Shown in pieces: positions 1 to 11,350 of a stretch of 64,000 nucleotides of DNA (position 1 is the first letter of the stretch; the number at the start of each line of letters is the position of its first letter). The stretch lies in contig JACEFZ010001381.1 of NCBI GenBank assembly GCA_014155875.1, forward strand, positions 1,272,265-1,336,264. Direction: 5' to 3'. The notes beneath the pieces were generated by a model. That model did no database searches. It was not told the DNA's origin and saw only the letters and a program-made list of their open reading frames with translations. This DNA is from Cepaea nemoralis. Its lineage: Eukaryota; Mollusca; Gastropoda; Stylommatophora; Helicidae. Position numbers and translations under genes: made by a program.

Positions 1-439
1 TACCACTGTTTCTTAAATATCAGATATTCACATACAATTATGACAACACCAACTGAGAGACATCTTTGCCTATAATGAGCACACTGACAACAAGGCATTA
101 CTATTACTCTAATACTAGTAAGCAACAATAATTAAGGCATATAAAATTGTTAAATATGTACACATGAGGTCTGTTTACCAATGTTACTGTCATGAACTTC
201 TAAAACTGGAAGGCAAGTTACCCTCCATGACAACTGCTATTTCTGTCACAAGCAACATACTGATCACATATAAGGCTGCTTATGATGTAGCATCAAGAGA
301 AGCACAAGAAGGCAAAAGTAGATGGATGTATAATTGCTATAATTTATGTATACTTTGTTGTGAAGTGCTGAAAAGGAAATGGAGAATGATTTGACACTAC
401 TGAGCAATGTTCCAGTTCTGTTATAATATAAGGAGACCT

Positions 440-700
440 GGTTACACGCTTCACAGGTAGACGTCCACATTCTTTAGAAATGTCATGAGAAGGGAAAAGT
501 CCAATTATGTTGTGACAAATAGAAAGTTGCAGAGGAAGAGACACAAGGGATGATATAGTGAAGATGCTAGACAGCTTGGCACTGTGGTATGAAGAAAAGT
601 ATCAGGAATGAATGAGATACCAGAGACAGGATGCTGTGGACATCAGGGGGACAAATGTCACATGGCATGGTCTATGTGAGGAACACTGTTATAAAACTTT
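440..700 (+). mobile_element. RTE-like LINE 3' fragment, degenerate
   Basis: The stretch around CATGAGAAGGGAAAAG through the lysine/arginine-rich part and the CTTGGCACTGTGG region resembles the better copy at 51420-51650, whose translation includes LFGHFMRRNELENLE and KYLDGLATW. This copy is damaged and its ends are not defined. The rest of 1-1500, downstream of the DEPDC1 stop, shows no other gene or repeat that could be recognised. Confidence 0.5.
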
Positions 701-1509
701 GTCAAAGACATTTTAGACTAAAAGATTTAAACTGTCTTTTTTTTTTCCAATGATGTTTCTTGCTTTATAAAATACTTATTGTCAAGAGTTAGTCAGCAGG
801 TTATGGATTAAAAAACAAAAGTGTTTTGCTTGGCATGAAGTGCATCCACAATTCACTTTGATTGAAAGATCAGCGATACAGTACTGTTACACATTCGGAA
901 ATATTATTTTATTTAAGCAAAGAATTGTTTGTGTTCTGAACTTTCTTAGGTGCAGATTGTTGGGCCTACAGAACAATGGTTTGGACAGATTATGTTTATG
1001 CAGATGAATGAACTGTGATATCAATGTATATATTCATATCACTGCTACAGGTTTGCTTGTGATGAGTGAAAGGTCAATGACACAGAACTGGGAAAAACTG
1101 GGAAAAGCACAAAGCATTGGGAAAAACAGTATTTAATTTAAGCAAGGGTTTTTCGTGTTCTACACTTTCATAAGTTCAGATTATGTCTACATGTATTGTA
1201 AGTTTTCTCTCACAGCCCACATACTGAAGAGTGTACATATGTTAATGTATGCCGATTGTTAGAAAGCTTCCAGCCATTTGTGTTCAGTATTTTTTTCATT
1301 AAAATTGTTTGTTAAAAATTGTATTTGTTGTGTCCAATCCAACAGTCTCATATTGTCAAATGAATGGAGTCTGCACTATGAGTACAGCTGAGTAATGAGT
1401 AAATTAGTTAACATTTGAACTTAATAAACATCTTGTGTGTTATTTTTACTGTAAACAAATCATTAAATGACAGGTTGCTGAAAAGTAAATAATAATTGGC
1501 CTGAAGCTG

Positions 1510-1649
1510 TCACAGTCGAAGGCCCTTGAGCTTGTTCAGTGGTCTGGCAATCAAGGTTGTTTGACCTTGACTTTCAACATTAGAACTTTAGCTTCTGACT
1601 CAGCATCTGGGAAACGGTTGTGGTAAATTGTTGGGTACATCCTCTGAAA
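1510..1649 (-). CDS. DEPDC1: DEPDC1 last coding exon, tail frame uncertain
   Basis: Begins after TTTTGTCAG and reads FQRMYPTIYHNRFPDAESE, then a basic KVKVKQP run and TGA at 1553-1551. It matches FQKEYPLIYQKRFPTTESEA of vertebrate DEPDC1 and joins in phase 0 to RLKQ of the preceding exon. In another frame the DNA continues LIARPLNKLKGLRL to a TGA at 1512-1510, resembling the family's basic C-terminal tail (MLILRKPKFRSLR). One missing base in the AACC run at about 1555 would explain this. No polyadenylation signal was assigned. Confidence 0.83.
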
Positions 1650-1676
1650 CTGACAAAACCAATGATACATAGATAA

Positions 1677-2950
1677 CACATGGCTGTACGGTCAGCAGAG
1701 TGAAGACAAGATCAATGATATCAAGCTAACACATGGCTGTACGGTCAGCAGAGTGAAGACAAGATCAATGATATCAAGCTAACACATGGCTGTACGGTCA
1801 GCAGAGTGAAGACAAGATCAATGATATCAAGCTAACACATGGCTGTACGGTCAGCAGAGTGAAGACAAGATCAATGATATCAAGCTAACACATGGCTGTA
1901 CGGTCAGCAGAGTGAAGACAAGATCAATGATATCAAGCTAACACATGGCTGTACGGTCAGCAGAGTGAAAACAAGATCAATGATATCAAGCTAACACATG
2001 GCTGTACGGTCAGCAGAGTGAAGACTAGATCAATGATATCAAGCTAACATATGGCTGTACGGTCAGCAGAGTGAAGACAAGATCAATGATATCAAGCTAA
2101 CATATGGCTGTACGGTCAGCAGAGTGAAAACAAGATCAATGATATCAAGCTAACATATGGCTGTACGGTCAGCAGAGTGAAGACAAGATCAATGATATCA
2201 AGTTAACACATGGCTGTACGGTCAGCAGAGTGAAAACAAGATCAATGATATCAAGCTAACACATGGCTGTACGGTCAGCAGAGTGAAGACAAGATCAATG
2301 ATATCAAGCTAACATATGGCTGTACGGTCAGCAGAGTGAAAACAAGATCAATGATATCAAGCTAACATATGGCTGTACGGTCAGCAGAGTGAAGACAAGA
2401 TCAATGATATCAAGTTAACACATGGCTGTACGGTCAGCAGAGTGAAGACAAGATCAATGATATCAAGCTAACATATGGCTGTACGGTCAGCAGAGTGAAG
2501 ACAAGATCAATGATATCAAGTTAACACATGGCTGTACGGTCAGCAGAGTGAAGACATGAATCAATGATATCAAGCTAACATATGGCTGTACGGTCAGCAG
2601 AGTGAAAACAAGATCAATGATATCAAGCTAACATATGGCTGTACGGTCAGCAGAGTGAAGACAAGATCAATGATATCAAGTTAACACATGGCTGTACGGT
2701 CAGCAGAGTGAAGACAAGATCAATGATATCAAGCTAACATATGGCTGTACGGTCAGCAGAGTGAAAACAAGATCAATGATATCAAGCTAACATATGGCTG
2801 TACGGTCAGCAGAGTGAAAACAAGATCAATGATATCAAGCTAACATATGGCTGTACGGTCAGCAGAGTGAAGACAAGATCAATGATATCAAGCTAACATA
2901 TGGCTGTACGGTCAGCAGAGTGAAGACAAGATCAATGATATCAAGTTAAC
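1677..2950. repeat. 53-bp minisatellite, about 24 copies
   Basis: A head-to-tail array with unit start AACACATGGCTGTACGGTCA and unit end CAATGATATCAAGCT. Units vary mainly at three sites: ACACATGG/ACATATGG, GAAGAC/GAAAAC and AAGCT/AAGTT. The first five units are nearly identical; later ones alternate types. The array sits inside the last DEPDC1 intron and ends about 27 bp from that intron's acceptor on the gene strand. Confidence 0.95.
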
Positions 2951-3339
2951 TTATGACGATACCATCCCATAGCAAACTGAGGACACCAAGTGGGAAAACA
3001 CATTTCAAATAAAGCTGCAGAGTTGTGAAGTGACAGATTTACTGCACTTGTAGCTAAAAAGCCTCCTTTCATCTTGGTCGATGGAGTTATTTTCCTTTTC
3101 TTCAGGCTTATTCATGGTGGTTTATATTTGCAACTAAAGTTGTCTATACGATGAGGTACCCAGTCCCAGACCAACTCTTGTTAGTCACCTCATGCAACAT
3201 ACATGTAGGTTACAGTGTTACTATTCTTTGCTTTCCTTTTCAGTCCCAATGAATCAAGGACAATATTTAGTTAGTAATTAAGTAAAGGACATCTTTTTAC
3301 TCTATGGGGCATATTGGGCTTATGGTGCCAGCTCCATTT

Positions 3340-3930
3340 TTAGACCAATTTCATTACGACCCACTGAAAAGATTCTTGGTCCTTTGTCAGTTTCCCCTGC
3401 CCTATGTGTTTTCATGCTCAAGATGTCTGCAATGTCCTGTGGCCATCTTCATGCTGGCCAACCATGCCTCTTCTTCCAGGAACCATACCCTCCATCACTG
3501 TTCTTTCCTCATCACTCTGACATTTCATATGAACACAGTATTTCACCCTGCCACTACTAGCGACACAGTCAAGGACCACTTTGCTGGTAAGAAAGGACTC
3601 TAACCACTTTTTATTTCTTTTTCTGCCCTGTATCCACCATTGACGCCTAGACCCTCGACTACCTCACTGCAAGTCCTTCTATCTTTGCTATCTCCAGCAC
3701 TCACTCCATGTCCTCCCCATTTTATTCATCGCTGTCTCTAGTCCTCTTCTCTGTGTTTTTATTTTAGGTCTCCCTCTATTTCATTTGCTCTGTTGGTTCC
3801 TGGGGAAGAACTTTCTAGTTAAACTATTCTCAGATGTTCTCAAAGTGGGTCCTATCCTATCTTTCCCCCACCTTTTGATTCACTGGAATCTTGTCTAGTT
3901 CTTTTCCTAGCCTCCAAATTAGTGACTCTG
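3340..3930 (-). mobile_element. RTE-like LINE (family C) fragment
   Basis: Diverged copy of the sequence at 7260-7560: shared blocks include the TTTCTGCCCT stretch, TATCTTTGCTATCTCC and GATTCACTGGAATCTTGTCT. On the minus strand the better copy translates to a LINE C-terminal stretch (QELQEIAKDRTAWRGLVEV). No target duplication was found. It lies in the last DEPDC1 intron; the plus-strand 99-aa frame across it is not considered a gene. Confidence 0.5.
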
Positions 3931-4071
3931 CCACAGCAGTAACCACAACGACGACGACGACTACTACTACAACAGGTTGTTCACATCAATGTATGATTAT
4001 TTTCATGTAAAACCTTTACGAAATAGATGTAAACATGGACACAAAGAACACACACAACAATGAATAGATAC

Positions 4072-4246
4072 CTGCTTCAACCTCTTGGTTTTCTCCTTCA
4101 CATTCATATCCTGATTGACGATAATGTCCTCTAACAACTTCTCAAGAGCGGAGTGAGAGGTGGATATTCTTTGATTCTCAAAGTCTGTCGACACTTGTCT
4201 GCTGACAGAATCTCACAGTACGTTCTGGCTTCGGTGAGTACACAAT
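4072..4246 (-). CDS. DEPDC1: DEPDC1 exon: STSHSALEKLLEDII helix, one extra base
   Basis: The acceptor is TTGCCACAG at 4249-4247 and the donor GTATCT at 4071-4070. The first part reads IVYSPKPERTVRFCQQ. The second part, one frame over, reads STDFENQRISTSHSALEKL, then LEDIIVNQDMNVKEKTKRLKQ. Together they match YSYCKQISAQEFDEQKVSTSQAAI... of DEPDC1. The exon is 175 nt although both junctions are phase 0, so one base is surplus, near 4195-4210 (CAGCAGACAAGTGTCG). This is the second one-base surplus in the gene. Confidence 0.83.
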
Positions 4247-4814
4247 CTGTGGCAATATTGTTTCATATAAATATTTGTGAATGTAATCAATCATCTGCAC
4301 ATTGAATTGGCCCATCAATTGCCCACCATCTGTTCCTATCCAGACTTGTTTTCTTCAACTGAACCTATGTTGTTCAACTCTTTAGCAACCTTAAGCCTAT
4401 ACTATATTTCATCATTTTTTTTTATATTACAGGAAAATGTGCTTAAAATTTGACAAAATATGGCTGAAATTGCAGATGTACCTCTGAATGACAAGTGTAA
4501 ATAAAATTAAAGCTTTTTTTAAAATCCGGTACTTAATGAGTTAAATATTTTTTTCTCAATGATCTATTACCAAGATCAGTTGTCCAAGGCCTATCTTTTT
4601 CTTTGGATATAATCCTGACCATCATTAGCTGATCTTTTCCTAGCCCCAAGGATATTCTATCACTCCTCCCTGTCTAGCTTTGATTTTCATTTGATTAACT
4701 GCTTCTCTCTTAAATAAATTCTCTCTCAGAGTTAAAAAACAAATACAAGAAGGCAAACATAATTACATAGCAAATGCTGTCACAGGAGATATTACTTCAT
4801 ATGATTATAAATAT

Positions 4815-5065
4815 CTCGCCTGTTGGCCCAGTCATCTTGGGTTTGAATTCAGATCGAGGCCGATATTTTAAATTGACCTGAGCTCCCAGGTTGACCCAGC
4901 CTAAAATTGGCACCAAGACATGTCTTGAATAGTAAAGGCGGCCAGCAGGACACTGACCACACTGCCCCTTCAGTACTGATTGGTCGTTAGAAATGTGGGG
5001 TTAGCACCACATGCCCATTACACCTCAACGCATGTACAAGGAGTTAAGCAATTCCCTTTCCTTCC
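4815..5065 (+). mobile_element. Possible tRNA-derived SINE
   Basis: Contains TTGGCCCAGTCATCTTGGGT followed by TTGAATTC, which resembles a tRNA A-box region and a GGTTTGAATTC B box, followed by an unrelated body. It is in the intron between the exons at 5282 and 4246. No second clear copy or target duplication was found, so the call is tentative. Confidence 0.35.
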
Positions 5066-5281
5066 CAGAGAGATCTTTAGTGCTTATTCTGACAAGGCAT
5101 ATTAACATCATAGATGTCTGGTCCTCACCCACAGGGCACAATACATGCTGGGAAGCCAGATGTCTATCAGCTACACCACTGTAGATCCTCTTCCCATGTG
5201 TAATTTAAATTTATATTTCAAAAGTAGGTGATACTAACAATGATCACACTGAAACATCAACAATACAATTAAAACTGTTAC

Positions 5282-5458
5282 CTGTGGCCGCTGCAAAGCC
5301 TTAAGCCTGTCGCTGACCTGAGTTTTGATGCCTGAAGGAGGGGTGAAAATCTCATCGTAGCAGTCCAACATAAATGACACCAGCTGCAACTGTACAACTT
5401 CATCAAGTTCACAACCTTCAGGGGAGCGAATTATAGCCGGGCAGAAGGTGCCAATAAC
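5282..5458 (-). CDS. DEPDC1: DEPDC1 exon: ELDEVV / LVSFMLD segment
   Basis: 177 nt (59 codons), phase 0 at both ends, with acceptor TTGTCAG and donor GTAACAG. It encodes VIGTFCPAIIRSPEGCELD, then EVVQLQLVSFMLDCYDEIF, TPPSGIKTQVSDRLKALQ and RPQ. It aligns with HTFSRCVLCCAEEVDLDEL..RLVSFLMDHHQEIL..P of vertebrate DEPDC1. It is too short to appear as a stand-alone ORF and was read from the complementary strand. Confidence 0.87.
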
Positions 5459-5794
5459 CTGACAAGTGACAATGTAAACAGTTCACTGAGTAATACATAT
5501 TTACTGAAATATTTAACTTGGGGTAATATTAACAATGAATACTGGATATGCCCTTATTTCAGATCAGACCACTTAGCTACTAAAAGTGTTGCAGCAGTGC
5601 TGAGAGAACTCTTGGCTAGCTTCTGAAACTTATTTAGTACTATACTGCTAGTCAATTGAGACATAAACATTAGCTTGCAACTATCTGCTTTACCATCGAA
5701 ACACTCTTACATATTCTTTGCACTTGTCTTTATTCACGCTCTGCGACAAGCTAGTAGATCAACATCTAGTCCAATAGGTGCTGTAGGATTTAGC

Positions 5795-6812
5795 TTCACA
5801 GACAACAGGTAGATAAACTTGTGTACATGGCTGGTGTTTCACAGACAACAGGTGAATAAACATGTGTACATGGCTGGTTTTTCACAGACAACAGGTAGAT
5901 AAACATGTGTACATGGCTGGTGTTTCACAGACAACAGGTAGATTGTGTACATGGCTGGTGTTTCACAGACAACAGGTGAATAAACATGTGTACATGGCTG
6001 GTTTTTCACAGACAACAGGTAGATAAACATGTGTACATGGCTGGTGTTTCACAGACAACAGGTAGATTGTGTACATGGCTGGTGTTTCACAGACAAAAGG
6101 TAGATAAACATGTGTACATGGCTGGTGTTTCAGACAACAGGTAGATAAACATGTGTACATGGCTGGTGTTTCACAGACAACAGGTAGATAAACATGTGTA
6201 CAAGGCTGGTGTTTCACAGACAACAGGTAGATAAACATGTGTACACGGCTGGTGTTTCACAGACAACAGGTGGATAAACATGTGTACATGGCTGGTGCTT
6301 CACAGACAACAGGTGGATAAACATGTGTACATGGCTGGTGCTTCACAGACAACAGGTGGATAAACATGTGTACACGGCTGGTGTTTCACAGACAACAGGT
6401 AGATAAACATGTGTACACGGCTGGTGTTTCACAGACAACAGGTGGATAAACATGTGCACATGGCTGGTGTTTCACAAACAGGTGGATAAACATATGCACA
6501 TGGCTGGTGTTTCACAGACAACAGGTAGATAAACGTGTACATGGCTGGTGTTTCACAGACAACAGGTAGATAAACATGTGCACATGGCTGGTGTTTCACA
6601 GACAACAGGTAGATAAACATGTGCACATGGCTGGTGTTTCACAGACAACAGGTAGATAAACATGTGCACATGGCTGGTGTTTCACAGACAACAGGTGGAT
6701 AAACATATGCACATGGCTGGTGTTTCGCAGACAACAGGTAGATAAACATGTGTACATGGCTAGTGTTTCACAGACAACAGGTGGATAAACATGTGTACAT
6801 TGCTGGTGGACA
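5795..6812. repeat. 43-bp minisatellite, about 24 copies
   Basis: Unit TTCACAGACAACAGGTAGAT followed by AAACATGTGTACATGGCTGG and TGT. Variants include GTGGAT, ATGTGCAC and several shortened units lacking AAACAT. Minus-strand open frames of 60-90 codons across it are translations of the repeat. It lies in the DEPDC1 intron between the exons at 9251 and 5458. Confidence 0.95.
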
Positions 6813-7199
6813 TTGAATTAAGGACACAGAACACAGCTTGTGGCTCTACAATATCAAGCCATGCTGTTTCCACATCAACAGTTATGAGTGCTGTTCTGTT
6901 TGCTGCATCTTTAATTTACTGTGAGGTGAGTAGCCTGCCATAGAAGCCAATGGGTTTGCTCCCAATACAAGAATGGGAAATGTTATAAGAAAAATGGTTT
7001 CTAAAGCGACATGTCATCCTAATGTGTTGGATATTGAAGTTGGACACATGGCCTTGTCAGGTACAATTGAAAACCTGGAGACCTTGAGTGCTAATTGTGT
7101 GTGTTAAATTTAACAACTGGATGCCTTGAGTGCTAATTATGTGTGTTAAACATCCCATGGCAGATGGACATTGCAAAGAATAAGCAGTAAGGCCACCAC

Positions 7200-8330
7200 C
7201 CTGGTAAAATTGTTAGGGAGAAAGGGGTCTACCACGGGTAGATACTGTATATTGGACGAAATCTGTCTTGTTTTTTTCTGCCCTTTATCTTTGGCTGGGG
7301 CATTGTCCCTCACCTCGACCAAACCACGCCAAGCCGTCCTATCTTTTGCTATCTCCTGCAGCTCTTTCTGAGTCCTCCCAATATTATTAATCTCTATAAT
7401 TCTCTTCTTCAAATGTTTTAGGACTCTCACTTTTTCGTTTGGCTTGTGGATTCTAGTCAAGAGTGTCTAGTTATAATGTCTTCAGGTTTTCTCAGTGTGT
7501 GTCCTATCAGCGCCTTTCCTTTACCACTTGGTTCACTGGAATTTGTTTAGTTCTTTTCATAAGATCTACACGGGTGGTTGTCATATAATTTTATTCCCAT
7601 TATTCCGTGCAGGCACTAATTAAGGAATGTTTGTAGTTTATTTGTAATTCTGTTAGTTGTTATCCGTGTTTCCAGCTTAATATTTTCCCAGACAGTGACT
7701 ATAACATTATTCCTCTATAATTTTCGCACCCCTGTAGGTCCCCTTTCTTAGACAATTTCACCAGATAAACAGTCTGCTGGTATTTCTTCAGCCTCCCAGA
7801 CTCTACCAAATAATTTATGCAGCAGTTCAGTTGAAGTGTCTATATTGGATTAAATATCTTCTGCTGGGATACATCTGGGCATATTCTTAAGATGGTTTTT
7901 CACATTTGATATCCAACTCCACTTCAGCTGGCTGGATATCAGGAGAGCTGTTTGGAACTGGACTATTCAGAATATCCTTAATGTATTCAACCCAAGTTCA
8001 CTTGTTCTTCAATATTGATGACAACTTTCTCTTTACTGTTTTTGATAAGTTCACTTGGTTGATTATGTTTTTACCAATTTTATTGTGATGCTATATAGGT
8101 CTCTGAGGTTTCCTTTAGCTGATCTATCTTTTGCCCCTTGCAGAAATATATTTGTCTCTTATCCAAGTGCTTCTTAACTTCTTTGTATATTTTCCTTTGG
8201 CTCTCCTTTGCAGCTCTGGTTGTGCTATTAATTAAGTCTTCTCTTTTATGTTACCTATCTTCTATTTTCTTAAGGGTTTCTGGCTTTATGTTTTCTTCCC
8301 CTCCTCCCTAGGGCTCCCATACATGCATCA
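7200..8330 (-). mobile_element. RTE-like LINE (family C), reverse transcriptase remnant
   Basis: On the minus strand, 7460-7200 reads a LINE C-terminal segment (RIIEINNIGRTQKELQEI, AKDRTAWRGLVEV). Further upstream (about 7900-7680) broken frames read HKLFGRVWEAEEIPADC-like and KKGDLQGCENYRGI-like text typical of non-LTR reverse transcriptase fingers. Many stops and frame changes show it is dead. Ends are approximate. Confidence 0.6.
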
Positions 8331-8394
8331 CTTCAAATGCTTTTAACCTGGTTCCAACTGTTCTCCTCATCTACTAAGTGTTGCCAGTTAGTTG

Positions 8395-8600
8395 CATATC
8401 CTTTACATGATGTCGCAGTCAACCTCAGAATTTTTTTGCTATTTGTGATTTCTTGGCAAGTTTACATTCAGTAGTTTGATGCTTTCTGAATGACCGGCAT
8501 TCATACCTGTATTAAACCAAATTGAGGCAGCTGTGTTTTGAATGCAGTAAGCGGGATTGTGAATTGCATCCATAACCCCCTCACCAAAGTGTTGGTAGTG
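8395..8600 (-). mobile_element. tRNA-derived SINE, family S2
   Basis: Shares with 16205-16460, 30395-30600, 33745-33950, 40065-40315 and 45280-45410 the blocks CTTTACA-GATGT-GCAGTCAAC, GGCAAGTTTACATTCAGTAG and TTTCTGAATGACCGGC. On the minus strand the head holds a B-box-like GCATTCAAAAC. This copy is diverged; termini are approximate. Confidence 0.6.
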
Positions 8601-9250
8601 TTACAAGACTTATTACTTATTAGAGAATGTGACCATAGTTTCTTGGTTTCTGAGATATCCTACATTATATTGAATTCCATCTTTAATAGATGTTATATAT
8701 TTGTTGAGTTTTAACTTAATTTTACGAATCTACAGGTGGTAGATAAAAATTTACCGTTAAAGCCTATAAACATGAGTGTGGACAATCTAAAATCAAACAA
8801 TGGTAAAAGGCAAAAATGTGAAGATGTTGCTTGTCATGAACTCAACGAAGATTAGACTGAGAAATTTCTGTTTATGCCTAGCTGTAGGTGGTAAACCAGG
8901 TAAGAATGATATTGCATGACTTTTATAATTTTATAACATTGTGGCCCGCTTAATTACCGAAAATAGTAGATATGGCCCTCTGCTTAAGAGTTGGAGCACT
9001 TGACACATTTAGTTCAAATGAAGAACAAAGAATAATTGATAGCTCAATGCTGGCACCTTGTGTGATATCAGTGTCATTTCAACACTTTCCCCACTTTCTG
9101 TGCTGTAATGATGCTGCTAATCAAAATATCTGTTTCACCTCTAGATGCTCTGGGTGCATGGTGTTTACACCCCATGTCATTGTGTGACATATACCCATTT
9201 TTTATCTAATAAATATTTACGAAGATGAGGGAGGAAAGTCATTAACATAC

Positions 9251-9420
9251 CAAACTACGAGTCGTCTGTGATGGATCCAGGCACAGATTGGAGTTCAACG
9301 TCATCTTTGTCATCATCTTGAACAAAAAGTGAAGTTTGCGCCTGTTGGCCGGTGGAAGCAGAAGTGTAATCATCTGTAACGAGTTCTTTGCTCGATCTTC
9401 CGCCAGTCTAGTCTGAGGAT
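9251..9420 (-). CDS. DEPDC1: DEPDC1 exon: LLLPPANRRKL helix
   Basis: 170 nt. After a split Tyr codon it reads PQTRLAEDRAKNSLQMI, then TLLLPPANRRKLHFLFKMM and a segment ending TTRSL. The LLLPPxNRRKLxxLxxMxxxM motif is strongly conserved in DEPDC1A/B and anchors this exon. The acceptor is CTTCACCAG (9423-9421); the donor GTATGT is at 9250, phase 0. The next exon continues VIGTF, matching the GTRSLMIHTF junction of the vertebrate protein. Confidence 0.88.
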
Positions 9421-9554
9421 CTGGTGAAGACATGAATTCACATGCATAAATAAAGCTTTATGCCAAGATATTTCACAGAAAACTCAGTTACTTTATTACA
9501 TAAAAGCGGCTACAGTGATTTTATGATATAAAATAGAAGCATCACACAAGTTGA

Positions 9555-10335
9555 GCTAAAAACCAACATGACTGCACTCAGGACATTCCCATGCTCCATC
9601 CCCTCATTCAACAGCCAGCAAAGAGTCACACCACTAGTCATTTCCACCGCTATCTGATTGAAAGTTCTCCTGTCTTCCCTCTCAGTTTTGAGATTCTTTC
9701 AGAACCCCTGCCAATCCCCCAAAATTTCATTCTTTCCACATACGGGTCCTCAATCTATTCCCCAACGTTCTCCACCTGGTTCCACAGGCGCACGAGCACC
9801 TCTCACTTGTCCATAGGTAATCTACCACCAACAGGTGCATTCCCTGCCAGCCTATCAGCCTGTTCATTCCTCTGCACTCTTGCATGGCCAGGGCAAAAAT
9901 TCCATACAATTCTCACAATCTGTTACCTCTGAAGTGAGGTGAGCCATTCCACATGAAACATCCCTTACTCCACCTTACTAAGTATACTCTTTGAGTCCGT
10001 AATGAATATAATGTGTGTTGCAGAGGTCTCCTCTAACTAACAGAATGCTGCTGTTACTGCTTCCACCTCCATTCTCATGCTGGAGGTCGTAGTCTCATAT
10101 GCCACTCTCTACTTTTTCAAGAATCGTCCATTAGCCTTCGCGATGAAACCCAAACCACTAGATCTGTTTCTCATCACTGACCCATCAGTGTAGATCATTA
10201 TGTCACCTAGTGTTACTCTGGATCAGTTGTTGCACCTCAAACTTTGTGCAGCCCGCCACCCATTCTCTGCACTCAATGCCAAACAGATCAAGCAGGCAAT
10301 ACATTCTGTAAAATTAGAAGCATCCTTTGCAACAC
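9555..10335 (-). mobile_element. LINE family B fragment with RNase H domain
   Basis: On the minus strand it runs from an RNase H core with IYTDGS (about 10205-10190), LGFIAKANGR and RMEVEAVTAA, through IVRIVWNFCPGHA and NEQADRLAGNAP, to a tail like the one at 42600. The Asp of YTDGS and the NEQADRLA helix are RNase HI motifs. Stops and frame changes break it. Copies at 25735-26590 and 41946-42640 belong to the same family. It sits in the intron between exons 11351 and 9420. Confidence 0.7.
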
Positions 10336-10639
10336 ATTCAGGTGTGCTTGACCAGGATTATTTTCTCTGGCGAGTATGTCTCTAGGGTCAAACCAGTCTC
10401 ATAAAAATATAGCAGACAATTTTTGAAATTTCTGGAAATTGTCTAGGAGGGAAAGACAATAAGAGAGTAAATGGCCACCCCCATCTCATTATGTCACGAT
10501 TGTGAATATTAAAAGGCCTAACACTTCACACCCCCAATTCACAACAATGCACCCCCGGTGATGTTAATCATCCACATTGATGATCCTGTGCTAAGAGGCA
10601 AAAGAAGTGTCTGGGGTTCATAGCAAGAGTTAATGGATG

Positions 10640-10880
10640 GTGTTTAGTACAGGAGAGCCTGACATAAGATACCACGACATCTAGTCTAAGAACGGAGATG
10701 ATGGTAATCACAGCGATGTTCCATTGGCCACAGGACAAACAGCACACACGTCATGATTGTAATGGACCCACAGAGTATGCTCAGAAAGGTGAAGACAGGC
10801 ATGCTTCATACAGAGCTTCATACAGAGCTTCAATCAAGTGCTGTGATGTTGGTTCTTGATTGAACTCAGCTCAACCTCAT
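10640..10880 (+). mobile_element. LINE family B 3' scrap
   Basis: Plus-strand blocks CAGAGTATGCTCAGAAAGGT and GTGATGTTGGTTCTTGATTG match family B (42185 and 42605), with the intervening RNase H part missing. A short CTTCATACAGAGCTTCATA duplication lies between. It appears to be an internally deleted remnant. The stretch 10880-11350 has no recognisable gene. Confidence 0.5.
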
Positions 10881-11350
10881 ACCTCTACGTCAGTATCTGC
10901 CATGGAACTATCTTTACCTGTAAACAGTTCCTAATCTTACACATAATCACTTATATGGATATGAGCAACTTCTAAACAAGAATGACAAAGAGATGCAAAA
11001 ATAAAAACCATGGATATCTAAAAGCAAACACTGATTACAATATTCTTGGAAAGTTATTTTAAAAAAATGAAAAGAAAATAATTTTTTGGGGTTGTCATGA
11101 AAAGACGATAGCTAGCATAAAATTTAACAACCAACAGAATTCTATCATTGCATAAATTTAATAGAGTAAAATCCTAGAAAAATGTATATATTTTCAGGTA
11201 ATTCTCCTGGAGACTAAGAATAGGGAAGCCCGTATAAAAGGTAAAAGAAAGATAATTTTATAATTTATGTAACTATTCTCTAATCCACAAAATTAAACAT
11301 TTGTGCATGTGTGTATTTAACAATTAACAAGCAACACTATACCAACTTAC

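Noticed and set aside
1677..2950. Regular repeats that could suggest a CRISPR array
   Set aside because: The units are contiguous with no spacers between them, and the setting is a eukaryotic intron.
5839..6626. Minus-strand frames of 60-90 codons with YLLSVKHQPC-type periodic text
   Set aside because: They are translations of the 43-bp minisatellite, broken wherever a unit is shortened; no gene context.
8395..8600. A true tRNA gene, from the B-box-like motifs here and in the other SINE heads
   Set aside because: The heads do not fold into a convincing cloverleaf and are fused to repeated SINE bodies.
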